From: Pseudomonas sp. QS1027 | GTDB taxonomy: Bacteria > Pseudomonadota > Gammaproteobacteria > Pseudomonadales > Pseudomonadaceae | Assembly: GCF_002814235.1 (NCBI RefSeq) | Contig: NZ_PHSU01000007.1 | Location: forward strand, 248,001-312,000 | Direction of reading: 5' to 3' | Length of the DNA stretch: 64,000 nt | Shown here: positions 55,285 to 64,000 of the stretch, piece by piece | Numbering within the stretch: the stretch's first letter is position 1 | Layout: each line of letters opens with the position of its first letter | The notes under the pieces: generated by a model | Seen by the model: the letters and a program-made list of their open reading frames with translations, nothing else | What the model was told of the DNA's origin: nothing | Databases searched by the model: none | Program-made: the position numbers and the translations under genes

Positions 55285-55500
55285 TTAGCGCCAGAACGGC
55301 TTGCTCAACTCTTCGTAACGCTGTGCTTCGCTGATCCCGGCATCGGCCAGCAGACGCGAATCCAGGCGAGCCAGTTGATGGCGGCTGGCAATGCGGCGCT
55401 GCCACAACATCAGGTTGGCGAGAACGCGCAGAGGCATCGAAGCTTGAGCGTCAGTAGCGGTGTTTTCGTAGAACATGTCGGAACTGAGTGTACGTTCCAT
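55285..55500 (-). CDS. DUF1127 (YjiS-like) small protein
   Basis: A 71-aa protein. Its C-terminal half has the DUF1127 pattern LMLWQRRIASRHQLARLDSRLLADAGISEAQRYEELSKPFW, a basic helix pair in which Arg/Leu/Asp positions are conserved. Some DUF1127 proteins bind RNA and act in phosphate or carbon metabolism. MERTLS at 55500 is chosen because GGAAGGA lies about nine bases upstream. Its upstream region is full of CTGTAY motifs. Confidence 0.85.
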   Translation of the reverse strand: MERTLSSDMFYENTATDAQASMPLRVLANLMLWQRRIASRHQLARLDSRLLADAGISEAQRYEELSKPFWR

Positions 55501-55583
55501 GATTAGCATCCTTCCGCTTGTGGCGGGATTAGGTAGTGGTTTAACTGATGCCAATGATCCTCCTCTTTGCCTAGTCTCTCTAG

Positions 55584-55816
55584 ATACAGTTCATCTGTAT
55601 TGTGAGGGCTCAGTTAACTGTTTAGAGGTGCTGTACTGCACGAAACTGAGGCAACTGTACCTGTCCGCACCTAAGTGGTGCATTTTGGCCTGGCTGAGGG
55701 AGATTGGAGGTGATTCGAGGTGGGAAATGACCGGTACAGCAGTACAGTTTTTCTCGCATAACCGAAAAATCCAAGACCGCTGACGAAACTGTGTTTGCGT
55801 CAGCGGCCAACTGTAT
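55584..55816. promoter_or_regulatory. Array of seven CTGTAY/RTACAG hexamers upstream of the DUF1127 gene
   Basis: Hexamers at 55584, 55595, 55631, 55655, 55734, 55742 and 55811. The first two form a perfect inverted repeat (ATACAG-N5-CTGTAT). Nearby, CAGTTAACTG at 55611-55620 is a 10-bp palindrome. The pattern resembles operators of MocR/GntR-type regulators. The 319-bp gap (55501-55819) holds no gene. Confidence 0.6.
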
Positions 55817-55819
55817 CAA

Positions 55820-57313
55820 TCAGCTCGGCAGCATCTTCCCGGTTTCGTCCAGGTTGATGTGCCAACTCAGTGCTTCACGCAGGATGTGCGGGGTGTGGCC
55901 ACCCAGGGCACAGGCCCGATCGAAGTAACTGTTCAGGGCGTCGCGGTAGTCCGGGTGCACGCAGTTGTCGATCACCGCCCTCGCCCGCTCCCGTGGCGCC
56001 AGGCCGCGCAGGTCGGCCAGGCCAATCTCGGTGACGAGGATATCCACGTCATGCTCGGTATGGTCGACATGGCTGACCATGGGCACCACGCTGGAAATCG
56101 CCCCGCCCTTGGCAATCGACTTGGTGACGAAGATCGCCAGGTGCGCGTTGCGGGCGAAGTCGCCGGAGCCGCCGATGCCGTTCATCATCCGCGTGCCGCA
56201 GACATGGGTGGAGTTGACGTTGCCGTACAGGTCGAACTCCAGGGCGGTGTTGATGGCGATGATGCCCAGGCGCCGCACCACTTCCGGGTGGTTGGAGATT
56301 TCCTGCGGGCGCAGCACCAGCTTGTCTTTATAGTGCTCCAGGTTGCCGAACACATCGCTGTTGCGCCGGCTCGACAAGGTGATCGAGCTGCCGGAGGCGA
56401 AGGACAGCTTGCCGGCGTCGATCAGGTCGAAGGTCGAGTCCTGCAGCACTTCGGAGTACATGGTCAGGTCTTCGAACGGCGAGTCGATCAGGCCGCACAT
56501 CACCGCGTTGGCGATGTTGCCGATCCCGGCCTGCAGCGGGCCGAGCTTGTTGGTCATGCGCCCGTCGGCCACTTCTTCCTTGAGGAAGGCGATCAGGTGA
56601 CTGGCAATCGCCTGGGTGTCGTCGTCCGGCGGCGTGACGGTGGACGGCGAGTCGGGCTGGTTGGTGATCACGATGGCGACGATCTTGGCCGGGTCGATCG
56701 GGATCGCGGTACTGCCGATGCGATCGTCGACCTTCACCAGCGGGATCGGCGTGCGGGTCGGCCGGTAGCTGGGGATATAGATGTCGTGCAGGCCTTCCAG
56801 GTTCGGATTGTGCGCCAGGTTGATCTCGACGATCACGTGCTTGGCGAAGATCGCGAAGCTGGCCGAGTTGCCCACCGAGGTGGTCGGCACGATATGCCCT
56901 TCTTCGGTGATCGCCACGGCTTCGATCACCGCCAGGTCCGGCAACTTGAGCTGCTTGTTGCGCAGTTGCTCGACGGTTTCCGACAGGTGCTGGTCGATAA
57001 ACATCACTTCGCCGGCGTTGATCGCCTTGCGCAGGGTACTGTCGACCTGGAACGGCATGCGCCGCGACAGCACGCCGGCCTCGGTGAGCTGTTTGTCGAG
57101 GTCGTTGCCCAGGCTGGCGCCGGTCATCAGGGTGATTTTCAGCGGTGACGTCTTGGCGCGCTCGGCCAGTGCACGGGGCACGGCCTTGGCTTCACCGGCG
57201 CGGGTGAAACCGCTCATGCCGACGGTCATGCCGTCCTGAATCAGAGCGGCAGCGTCGGCTGCGCCCATGACCTTTTCCAACAACGAAGGCAAGCGAATAC
57301 GATCACGGTACAT
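55820..57313 (-). CDS. Acetyl-CoA hydrolase / succinate:acetate-type CoA transferase
   Basis: A 497-aa family I CoA transferase. Conserved segments are GMSGFTRAGEAKAVPRAL near the start, GPLQAGIGNIANAVMCGL, the catalytic Glu in MYSEVLQDSTFDLID, and GIGGSGDFARNAHLAIF in the CoA-binding region. PAO1 PA5445 is the likely counterpart. The name hydrolase is traditional; transfer between succinyl-CoA and acetate is the family's usual activity. It is a single-gene unit. Confidence 0.9.
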   Translation of the reverse strand: MYRDRIRLPSLLEKVMGAADAAALIQDGMTVGMSGFTRAGEAKAVPRALAERAKTSPLKITLMTGASLGNDLDKQLTEAGVLSRRMPFQVDSTLRKAINAGEVMFIDQHLSETVEQLRNKQLKLPDLAVIEAVAITEEGHIVPTTSVGNSASFAIFAKHVIVEINLAHNPNLEGLHDIYIPSYRPTRTPIPLVKVDDRIGSTAIPIDPAKIVAIVITNQPDSPSTVTPPDDDTQAIASHLIAFLKEEVADGRMTNKLGPLQAGIGNIANAVMCGLIDSPFEDLTMYSEVLQDSTFDLIDAGKLSFASGSSITLSSRRNSDVFGNLEHYKDKLVLRPQEISNHPEVVRRLGIIAINTALEFDLYGNVNSTHVCGTRMMNGIGGSGDFARNAHLAIFVTKSIAKGGAISSVVPMVSHVDHTEHDVDILVTEIGLADLRGLAPRERARAVIDNCVHPDYRDALNSYFDRACALGGHTPHILREALSWHINLDETGKMLPS

Positions 57314-57440
57314 GGCGTGTTATCTCAGGCAACGGAAGCAAGATGCGCAGTCTAGAGGTTTCATAAAGTTTCGCCGCGCGACCAAGGTCGAATGCCGATT
57401 GGGGATTCAGCGCCTTTGGTCGGTTTTTTGCGGACAAAGA

Positions 57441-57471
57441 AAAACCCCAACCTAGCAAAGGTTGGGGTTTT
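57441..57471 (-). terminator. Intrinsic terminator after pntB
   Basis: AAAACCCCAACC (57441-57452) pairs perfectly with GGTTGGGGTTTT (57460-57471) on a 7-base loop. It lies 24 bp after the pntB stop in the direction of transcription, and T/A-rich arms make it work on both strands. Confidence 0.85.
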
Positions 57472-57494
57472 CGATATTGCGTTAGCGCAAGCTT

Positions 57495-58931
57495 TTACTC
57501 GACAGCCTTGACCATGTCCTCGATGACCTTCTTCGCATCGCCGAAAACCATCATGGTCTTGTCGAGGTAGAACAGTTCATTGTCCAGGCCGGCATAACCG
57601 CTGGCCATGGAGCGTTTGTTGACGATGATGGTCTTGGCCTTGAAGGCCTCGAGAATCGGCATGCCGGCAATCGGCGACTTCGGATCGTTCTTCGCCGCCG
57701 GGTTGACCACGTCGTTGGCGCCGAGCACCAGCACCACGTCGGCCTGGCCGAACTCGGAGTTGATGTCTTCCATCTCGAACACCTGGTCGTAAGGCACTTC
57801 GGCCTCGGCCAGCAGCACGTTCATATGCCCGGGCATGCGGCCGGCCACCGGGTGGATCGCGTACTTCACGGTCACGCCACGGTGGGTCAGCTTCTCGGTC
57901 AGTTCCTTGAGCGCGTGCTGTGCACGGGCCACCGCCAGGCCGTAGCCGGGCACGATGATCACGGTGTCGGCGTTGGTCAGCAGGAAGGTGGCGTCATCCG
58001 CCGAACCGGATTTCACCGGACGGGCTTCCTTCGAGCCGGCCGGGCCTGCTGCGTCAGCCGTGTTGCCGAAGCCGCCGAGCAGCACGTTGAAGAACGAGCG
58101 GTTCATGGCCTTGCACATGATGTACGAGAGGATCGCACCGCTTGAGCCCACCAGGGAGCCGGCGATGATCAGCATCGAGTTGTTCAGCGAGAAGCCGATC
58201 CCCGCCGCCGCCCAGCCGGAGTAGCTGTTGAGCATCGACACCACCACCGGCATGTCGGCGCCGCCGATGGGGATGATGATCAGCACGCCGAGGACGAAGG
58301 CCAGGGCCAGCATCAGGGCGAAGGCATTGAGGTTGCCGGTCAGCATAAAGGTCAGGCCGAGGCCCAGGGTAGCCAGGCCCAGCAGCAGGTTCAGCTTGTG
58401 CTGCCCGCCAAACTGTACCGGTGCGCCCTGGAACAGACGGAACTTGTACTTGCCCGACAGCTTGCCGAAGGCGATCACGGAACCGGAGAAGGTAATCGCA
58501 CCAATCGCGGCGCCGAGGAACAGCTCCAGGCGATTGCCCGGCGGAATCGAATCCCCCAGCTGTTTGACGATACCCAGGGATTGCGGCTCGACCACCGCGG
58601 CGATGGCGATAAACACCGCAGCCAGGCCGATCATGCTGTGCATGAAGGCGACCAGCTCCGGCATCTTGGTCATCTCGACCCGTTTGGCCATGATCGAACC
58701 GGCGGTGCCGCCGATCAGCAGGCCGACGATGACGTAGCCGATGCCGGCGGTGGCCAGCTCCGCCCCCAGCTTATAGATGAGGCCGATGGTGGTAAGGATC
58801 GCCAGGGCCATGCCGAGCATGCCGAACAGATTGCCGCGCCGCGAGGTGGTCGGGTGCGACAAGCCCTTGAGGGCCTGGATAAAGCAGATCGACGCGATCA
58901 GGTAGAGCGTCGTGACCAGATTCATGCTCAT
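57495..58931 (-). CDS. pntB: NAD(P) transhydrogenase subunit beta
   Basis: A 478-aa proton-pumping transhydrogenase subunit. The N-terminal ~280 residues hold nine helices (GGADMPVVVSMLNSYSGWAAAGIGF), and the C-terminal domain III binds NADP(H), with VIIVPGYGLAVARAQHALKEL, HPVAGRMPGHMNVLLAEA and VLGANDVVNPAA. It makes NADPH from NADH using the proton gradient. The start shares one base with the end of pntAb. Confidence 0.95.
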   Translation of the reverse strand: MSMNLVTTLYLIASICFIQALKGLSHPTTSRRGNLFGMLGMALAILTTIGLIYKLGAELATAGIGYVIVGLLIGGTAGSIMAKRVEMTKMPELVAFMHSMIGLAAVFIAIAAVVEPQSLGIVKQLGDSIPPGNRLELFLGAAIGAITFSGSVIAFGKLSGKYKFRLFQGAPVQFGGQHKLNLLLGLATLGLGLTFMLTGNLNAFALMLALAFVLGVLIIIPIGGADMPVVVSMLNSYSGWAAAGIGFSLNNSMLIIAGSLVGSSGAILSYIMCKAMNRSFFNVLLGGFGNTADAAGPAGSKEARPVKSGSADDATFLLTNADTVIIVPGYGLAVARAQHALKELTEKLTHRGVTVKYAIHPVAGRMPGHMNVLLAEAEVPYDQVFEMEDINSEFGQADVVLVLGANDVVNPAAKNDPKSPIAGMPILEAFKAKTIIVNKRSMASGYAGLDNELFYLDKTMMVFGDAKKVIEDMVKAVE

Positions 58932-59254
58932 TACTTGCGCACCTCTTCTTTCACGGCTTTGGGTGCTTTCTTCTTGAACATCTCAAGCATGCGGCGGGTC
59001 ACCAGGAAGCCGCCGAACACGTTCACGGCGGCCAGGGCCACGGCCAGGGTGCCCATGGTCTTGCCCAGCGGGGTCACGGTCAGCGCGGCGGCCAGCATGG
59101 CGCCGACGATAACGATTGCCGAAATGGCGTTGGTCACCGCCATCAGTGGCGTGTGCAGTGCAGGCGTCACGTTCCAGACCACGTGGTAACCGACATAGAT
59201 CGCCAGCACGAAGATGATCAGGTTGTAGATACCGGGGGAGATAAGCTCTTCCAT
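58931..59254 (-). CDS. pntAb: NAD(P) transhydrogenase subunit alpha part 2 (membrane domain)
   Basis: A 107-aa membrane subunit with three helices, equal to the C-terminal membrane part of E. coli PntA. It has [32 protein letters not shown], the family's conserved stretch. A separate gene for this part is the usual arrangement in many alpha- and gamma-proteobacteria. It lies between pntAa (15-bp gap) and pntB. Confidence 0.93.
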   Translation of the reverse strand: MEELISPGIYNLIIFVLAIYVGYHVVWNVTPALHTPLMAVTNAISAIVIVGAMLAAALTVTPLGKTMGTLAVALAAVNVFGGFLVTRRMLEMFKKKAPKAVKEEVRK

Positions 59255-59269
59255 CGTCTGAATCCCTGC

Positions 59270-60391
<1,122 letters not shown>

Positions 60392-60807
60392 GTCAAATCT
60401 CCTGCGTGATCTTTTTTATAAGAGGCCAGCGCACTGCGGATGGTGCGACTGGAGCGGCCGATCAGCACGATCCCGCCGGATTTGTCGGCGGGGCGCGGCA
60501 TTTTGCAGGTGAAAACCACACCCTTCAAGATATTCTGAAAGGTGACGCGATATTAACTACAAGTCACGCTGTGACCAAATGTCGCAACGGAACGGCATGA
60601 GCCCATGAAACAAGGGGCTCACAAGGATTTTGGCTGGAATTGGAGAAAATTCGAATCGGCGACGTGAATGAGTCGGTATTGAATGAAAATAGAGGCGCGG
60701 GCCTTGTTAACAGGCACTTTCGTGCCAGATTTTCCGGTATCGGTACAGTCTGCCTAAAAGCGACATATTGTTATATCTGTAGGTGTTAAGGGTAATTGAC
60801 TACAGAG
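60392..60807. other. Gene-free region between pntAa and the LysR gene
   Basis: About 415 bases. The part near pntAa is GC-rich with a short hairpin (CCGCC/GGCGG near 60470-60490) and a weak candidate promoter on the minus strand (TTGAAG and CAAAAT, 17-bp spacer). The part near 60600-60800 is AT-rich without a recognised signal. No convincing gene. Confidence 0.5.
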
Positions 60808-61728
60808 TTAGGTAATCGCTGTAGGCCTTGAAGACAGGAGGCTATAGCCGTGTGCCTGGTTCACCAGCCAGTCACGAAAAGCGCGCAAGGACGCCGATTC
60901 GACCTTTCGCTCGGGAATCATCAGGTAGTACGCCTTGATACTGGAGAGCGCATTGGGGTTGGCGATCACCAGTCGCCCCTCTTCCAGCTCCCGCTGGATC
61001 AGGAAGGGTGGAATCAGCGCGACGCCCATCTCGTGCATGGCGGCCTGGGCCAACATGGAGAATAGCTCGTAGCGCGGACCTGTCATGTCGCGCGGCACAT
61101 TCAGTTCCTGGGCGTTGAACCACTGGCGCCAGGCATAGGGCCGCGTGGTCTGTTGCAGCAGCGGCAGCTCGGCGATCCGTGCGGCGCTGAGGCTTGGCTG
61201 GCTGCCCAGCAGGCTGGGGCTGCACACCGGCATCGGGTTCTCGCCCATCAGCCGATGGGACTCGGTACCCGACCAGTCGGCATCGCCGAAGTAGATCGCG
61301 GCATCGAAGTCGGTGTCGGCGAAGAGAAACGGCCGGGTCCGGTTGGTCAGGTTGACCGTGACTTCCGGGTGCTGCTGCTGGAAGTCCTTGAGCCTGGGCA
61401 GCAGCCATTGGGTACCGAAGGTCGGGACCACGGCCAGCTCGATGACATTGGCGCCCTGCTGCCCCATGACCGACAGTGTGTCGCGCTCCACCGCATCCAG
61501 TTGCGTGGCAACCCTCCGGCTGTAGGAAAGCCCCGCTTCAGTCAGCTTCACCCCGCGCCGGGAACGTCGGAACAGTTCGACGCCGAGAAACTCCTCAAGG
61601 CTGGCGATCTGTCGGCAAATAGCGCCTTGAGTGAGGGAAAGCTCCTGGGCAGCCTTGGTAAAGCTCTCGTGGCGGGCCGCGGCTTCGAAGCTGATCAGCG
61701 CGGTGGTACTGGGGATTTTGCGGCGCAT
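60808..61728 (-). CDS. gcdR: LysR-family regulator of glutaryl-CoA dehydrogenase (GcdR-like)
   Basis: A 306-aa LysR regulator. It has the winged-helix region STTALISFEAAARHESFTKAAQELSLTQGAICRQIASLE and a co-inducer domain with VPTFGTQWLLPRLKDFQQQHPEVTV. ATG at 61728 (MRRKIPST) is the standard start. It is divergent from gcdH, and in P. putida GcdR activates gcdHG in response to glutarate. Function is assigned by this arrangement and family. Confidence 0.85.
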   Translation of the reverse strand: MRRKIPSTTALISFEAAARHESFTKAAQELSLTQGAICRQIASLEEFLGVELFRRSRRGVKLTEAGLSYSRRVATQLDAVERDTLSVMGQQGANVIELAVVPTFGTQWLLPRLKDFQQQHPEVTVNLTNRTRPFLFADTDFDAAIYFGDADWSGTESHRLMGENPMPVCSPSLLGSQPSLSAARIAELPLLQQTTRPYAWRQWFNAQELNVPRDMTGPRYELFSMLAQAAMHEMGVALIPPFLIQRELEEGRLVIANPNALSSIKAYYLMIPERKVESASLRAFRDWLVNQAHGYSLLSSRPTAIT

Positions 61729-61739
61729 GTACGGCAACC

Positions 61740-61795
61740 TCACTAAAGGTGATGCTAAATAGCGGTTGAAAGCTTTTCGGAGTGAGAAATTAGCA
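61740..61795. promoter_or_regulatory. Candidate GcdR binding region between gcdR and gcdH
   Basis: TCACTAAAGGTGA at 61740-61752 is an inverted repeat of T-N11-A type. TGCTAA (61753-61758) and TTAGCA (61790-61795) form a second, wider inverted pair. They sit in the 157-bp divergent region, upstream of gcdH by about 90-145 bp. Confidence 0.4.
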
Positions 61796-61885
61796 CAACA
61801 GTATGCGAAATCCTCGTTTGCCGGATGGTCGGGTGGCGCCTAGGATCAGTCCAGACCTTTTCACTGACTTCACGAGGACTCACCC

Positions 61886-63067
61886 ATGGGCGCCAAGGCA
61901 AGCTTCAACTGGATCGATCCCCTGCTGCTGGATCAACAGCTCACCATCGATGAGCGCATGATCCGCGACACGGCTGAGCAGTTCGCCCAGGACAAGTTGG
62001 CGCCGCGGGTTCTCGAAGCCTTCCGTCATGAAAAGACCGACCCGGCGATCTTCCGTGAAATGGGTGAAGTCGGCCTGTTGGGCGCGACTATTCCCGTGGA
62101 GTACGGCGGCAGCGGGCTGAACTATGTCAGCTACGGCCTGATCGCCCGGGAAGTCGAGCGTGTCGACTCGGGTTATCGCTCAATGATGAGCGTGCAGTCC
62201 TCCCTGGTGATGGTGCCGATCAATGAGTTCGGTACCGAGGCACAAAAGCAGAAGTACCTGCCGAAACTGGCCTCAGGTGAATGGATCGGCTGCTTTGGTC
62301 TGACCGAGCCGAACCACGGTTCCGACCCGGGCGCGATGATCTGTCGTGCACGCAAGGTCGACGGCGGCTACAGCTTGACCGGCAGCAAGATGTGGATCAC
62401 CAACAGCCCGATCGCCGATGTGTTCGTGGTCTGGGCCAAAGACGATGCCGGCGACATCCGTGGCTTCGTGCTCGAGAAAGGCTGGAAGGGCCTGAGCGCT
62501 CCGGCGATTCACGGCAAGGTCGGCCTGCGGGCATCGATCACCGGTGAGATCGTCATGGACAACGTGTTTGTCCCTGAAGAGAACATCTTCCCTGAAGTGC
62601 GCGGCTTGAAAGGTCCGTTCACCTGTCTCAACTCCGCGCGTTATGGCATTTCCTGGGGGGCGCTGGGCGCAGCCGAGTTCTGCTGGCACACCGCTCGCCA
62701 GTACACCCTGGATCGTCAGCAGTTCGGGCGTCCGTTGGCGGCGACACAGTTGATCCAGAAGAAGCTGGCCGATATGCAGACTGAGATCACCCTTGCCCTC
62801 CAGGGCTGCCTGCGTCTGGGACGGATGAAGGATGAAGGTACCGCAGCAGTGGAAATCACTTCGATCATGAAGCGTAATTCCTGCGGCAAGTCCCTGGACA
62901 TTGCGCGTATGGCTCGCGACATGCTCGGCGGCAACGGTATCTCCGATGAGTTCGGGATTGCCCGTCACCTGGTGAACCTGGAAGTGGTGAATACCTATGA
63001 AGGGACCCATGACGTCCACGCGCTGATCCTCGGGCGTGCGCAGACCGGCCTCCAGGCGTTCTATTAA
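61886..63067 (+). CDS. gcdH: Glutaryl-CoA dehydrogenase
   Basis: A 393-aa acyl-CoA dehydrogenase that oxidises and decarboxylates glutaryl-CoA to crotonyl-CoA in lysine and glutarate catabolism. It has [15 protein letters not shown] (FAD loop), [18 protein letters not shown], and the catalytic glutamate in [17 protein letters not shown]. The ATG follows ACGAGGACTCACCC. Directly followed by the CoA transferase gene. Confidence 0.95.
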   Translation: MGAKASFNWIDPLLLDQQLTIDERMIRDTAEQFAQDKLAPRVLEAFRHEKTDPAIFREMGEVGLLGATIPVEYGGSGLNYVSYGLIAREVERVDSGYRSMMSVQSSLVMVPINEFGTEAQKQKYLPKLASGEWIGCFGLTEPNHGSDPGAMICRARKVDGGYSLTGSKMWITNSPIADVFVVWAKDDAGDIRGFVLEKGWKGLSAPAIHGKVGLRASITGEIVMDNVFVPEENIFPEVRGLKGPFTCLNSARYGISWGALGAAEFCWHTARQYTLDRQQFGRPLAATQLIQKKLADMQTEITLALQGCLRLGRMKDEGTAAVEITSIMKRNSCGKSLDIARMARDMLGGNGISDEFGIARHLVNLEVVNTYEGTHDVHALILGRAQTGLQAFY

Positions 63068-63084
63068 TAGAAGGAGCTTGGCTC

Positions 63085-64000
63085 ATGGGCGCGCTATCGC
63101 ATCTGCGAGTGCTGGATTTGTCGCGAGTGTTGGCCGGGCCCTGGTCCGGTCAGATCCTGGCGGACCTTGGGGCGGAAGTGATCAAGGTCGAGCGGCCGGG
63201 CAATGGCGACGATACGCGCGCCTGGGGCCCGCCCTTCCTGAAGGACGCCTACGGCGAGAACACCACGGAGGCGGCTTATTACCTGTCGGCCAACCGTAAC
63301 AAGCAGTCGGTGACCATCGATTTCACCCAGCCCGAGGGGCAGCGTCTGGTCCGTGAGCTGGCGGCCAGGTCCGATATCCTGATCGAGAACTTCAAGGTCG
63401 GTGGGTTGGCGGCCTATGGGCTGGATTATGCGTCGCTCAAGGTGCTCAACCCGAAGCTGATCTATTGCTCGATCACCGGCTTCGGTCAGACCGGACCCTA
63501 TGCCAAGCGTGCCGGCTATGACTTCATGATCCAGGGGCTGGGTGGGCTGATGAGCCTGACCGGTCGGCCCGAGGGTGATGAGGGGGCCGGGCCGGTGAAG
63601 GTGGGTGTGGCGCTGACCGATATTCTTACCGGCTTGTATTCGACAGTGGCCATTCTGGCTGCCCTGGCCCATCGCGATCAGGGCGGTGGCGGCCAGCATA
63701 TCGATATGGCGCTGCTGGATGTGCAGGTGGCATGCCTGGCGAACCAGGCCATGAACTACCTGACCACTGGAGTGGCGCCCAAGCGCCTGGGTAATGCCCA
63801 TCCGAATATCGTGCCGTACCAGGACTTCCCGACGGCCGATGGCGACTTCATCCTGACGGTGGGCAATGACGGACAGTTCCGCAAGTTTGCCGAGGTGGCG
63901 GGTCAGCCGCAGTGGGCGGACGATCCGCGGTTTATGACCAACACGTTGCGGGTGGCTAACCGGGCGGCGCTGATTCCATTGATTCGCCAGGCGACAGTTT
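63085..64000 (+). CDS. gcdG: CaiB/BaiF-family (class III) CoA transferase, 3' partial
   Basis: The first 305 codons are seen; the gene runs off the right edge. Family I of class III CoA transferases: LRVLDLSRVLAGPWSGQILADLGAEVIKVE, then YCSITGFGQTGPYAKRAGYDFMIQG and IDMALLDVQVACLANQAMNYL containing the catalytic Asp. ATG at 63085 follows AAGGAGCTTGGCTC, 17 bp after gcdH. With gcdH it probably activates glutarate by transferring CoA from succinyl-CoA. Confidence 0.9.
   Translation, partial: MGALSHLRVLDLSRVLAGPWSGQILADLGAEVIKVERPGNGDDTRAWGPPFLKDAYGENTTEAAYYLSANRNKQSVTIDFTQPEGQRLVRELAARSDILIENFKVGGLAAYGLDYASLKVLNPKLIYCSITGFGQTGPYAKRAGYDFMIQGLGGLMSLTGRPEGDEGAGPVKVGVALTDILTGLYSTVAILAALAHRDQGGGGQHIDMALLDVQVACLANQAMNYLTTGVAPKRLGNAHPNIVPYQDFPTADGDFILTVGNDGQFRKFAEVAGQPQWADDPRFMTNTLRVANRAALIPLIRQATV

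Overview
The window is chromosomal DNA of a Pseudomonas, most likely a fluorescens-group species. The evidence is the high-GC coding bias, the gene content (algB/kinB, ampDh2-like amidase, an ErsA-like sRNA locus between polA and engB, znuABC/zur, gcdHG with a divergent LysR regulator) and REP palindromes of the fluorescens type with a GTAGGAGC core. No tRNA, rRNA, CRISPR array, insertion sequence or prophage was seen. One gene is cut by each edge: coxB on the left and a CaiB-type CoA transferase on the right.

Layout. 1-8.2 kb is the aa3-type (subunit II with fused cytochrome c) oxidase operon with its assembly factors: coxB-coxA-ctaG-coxC, SURF1, a small Sco-like protein, heme A synthase, heme O synthase and Sco1. 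8.2-9.6 kb holds a VOC protein and a LysR regulator. 9.6-12.2 kb is metNIQ. 12.2-17.0 kb is an accessory insert: an AT-richer gene for a secreted leukocidin/hemolysin-family pore-forming toxin with a ricin-type lectin tail, behind a promoter whose spacer holds a perfect 17-bp palindrome, then an HPII-type catalase. 17.1-21 kb is a lipoprotein gene plus the zinc-uptake locus znuBC-zur/znuA. 21-26.4 kb holds thrB, a DUF2782 gene, polA, an ErsA-like sRNA with an AlgU-type promoter, a large cruciform-like element and engB. 26.5-29.2 kb has two c-type cytochromes, dsbA and an endonuclease/exonuclease/phosphatase-family gene. 29.2-38.3 kb groups c-di-GMP and envelope-stress functions: a GGDEF cyclase, an AmpDh2-like amidase, a CSS/EAL phosphodiesterase, kinB-algB and, divergent from algB, a sigma-54-type promoter with two inverted repeats ahead of two small membrane-protein genes. 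38.8-41.5 kb has gltP and a fused SpmA/SpmB-type membrane protein. 41.5-45 kb is an Mla/MCE-type lipid transport operon whose permease seems to use a non-standard start codon. 45-51.6 kb carries membrane proteins: DUF2914-type, M16 peptidase, Na/Pi cotransporter, TerC and a citrate transporter. 51.9-54.9 kb is a Pseudomonas-specific operon of three DUF2388 paralogues and a large DUF4105 protein. 55.3-64 kb has a DUF1127 gene behind a cluster of CTGTAY motifs, an acetyl-CoA hydrolase/CoA transferase, pntAa-pntAb-pntB and the glutaryl-CoA dehydrogenase locus.

Most genes are core metabolism and ordinary for the genus. The parts most worth a second look are the toxin and its operator, the algB-divergent sigma-54 control region, the cruciform element next to the ErsA locus, the DUF2388/DUF4105 operon and the CTGTAY array. 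From remembered PAO1 gene order, the window joins the PA0105-PA0114 block to the PA5505-to-PA5474 block. That order fits one inversion across the replication origin, with the breakpoint near 8.2-9.6 kb.
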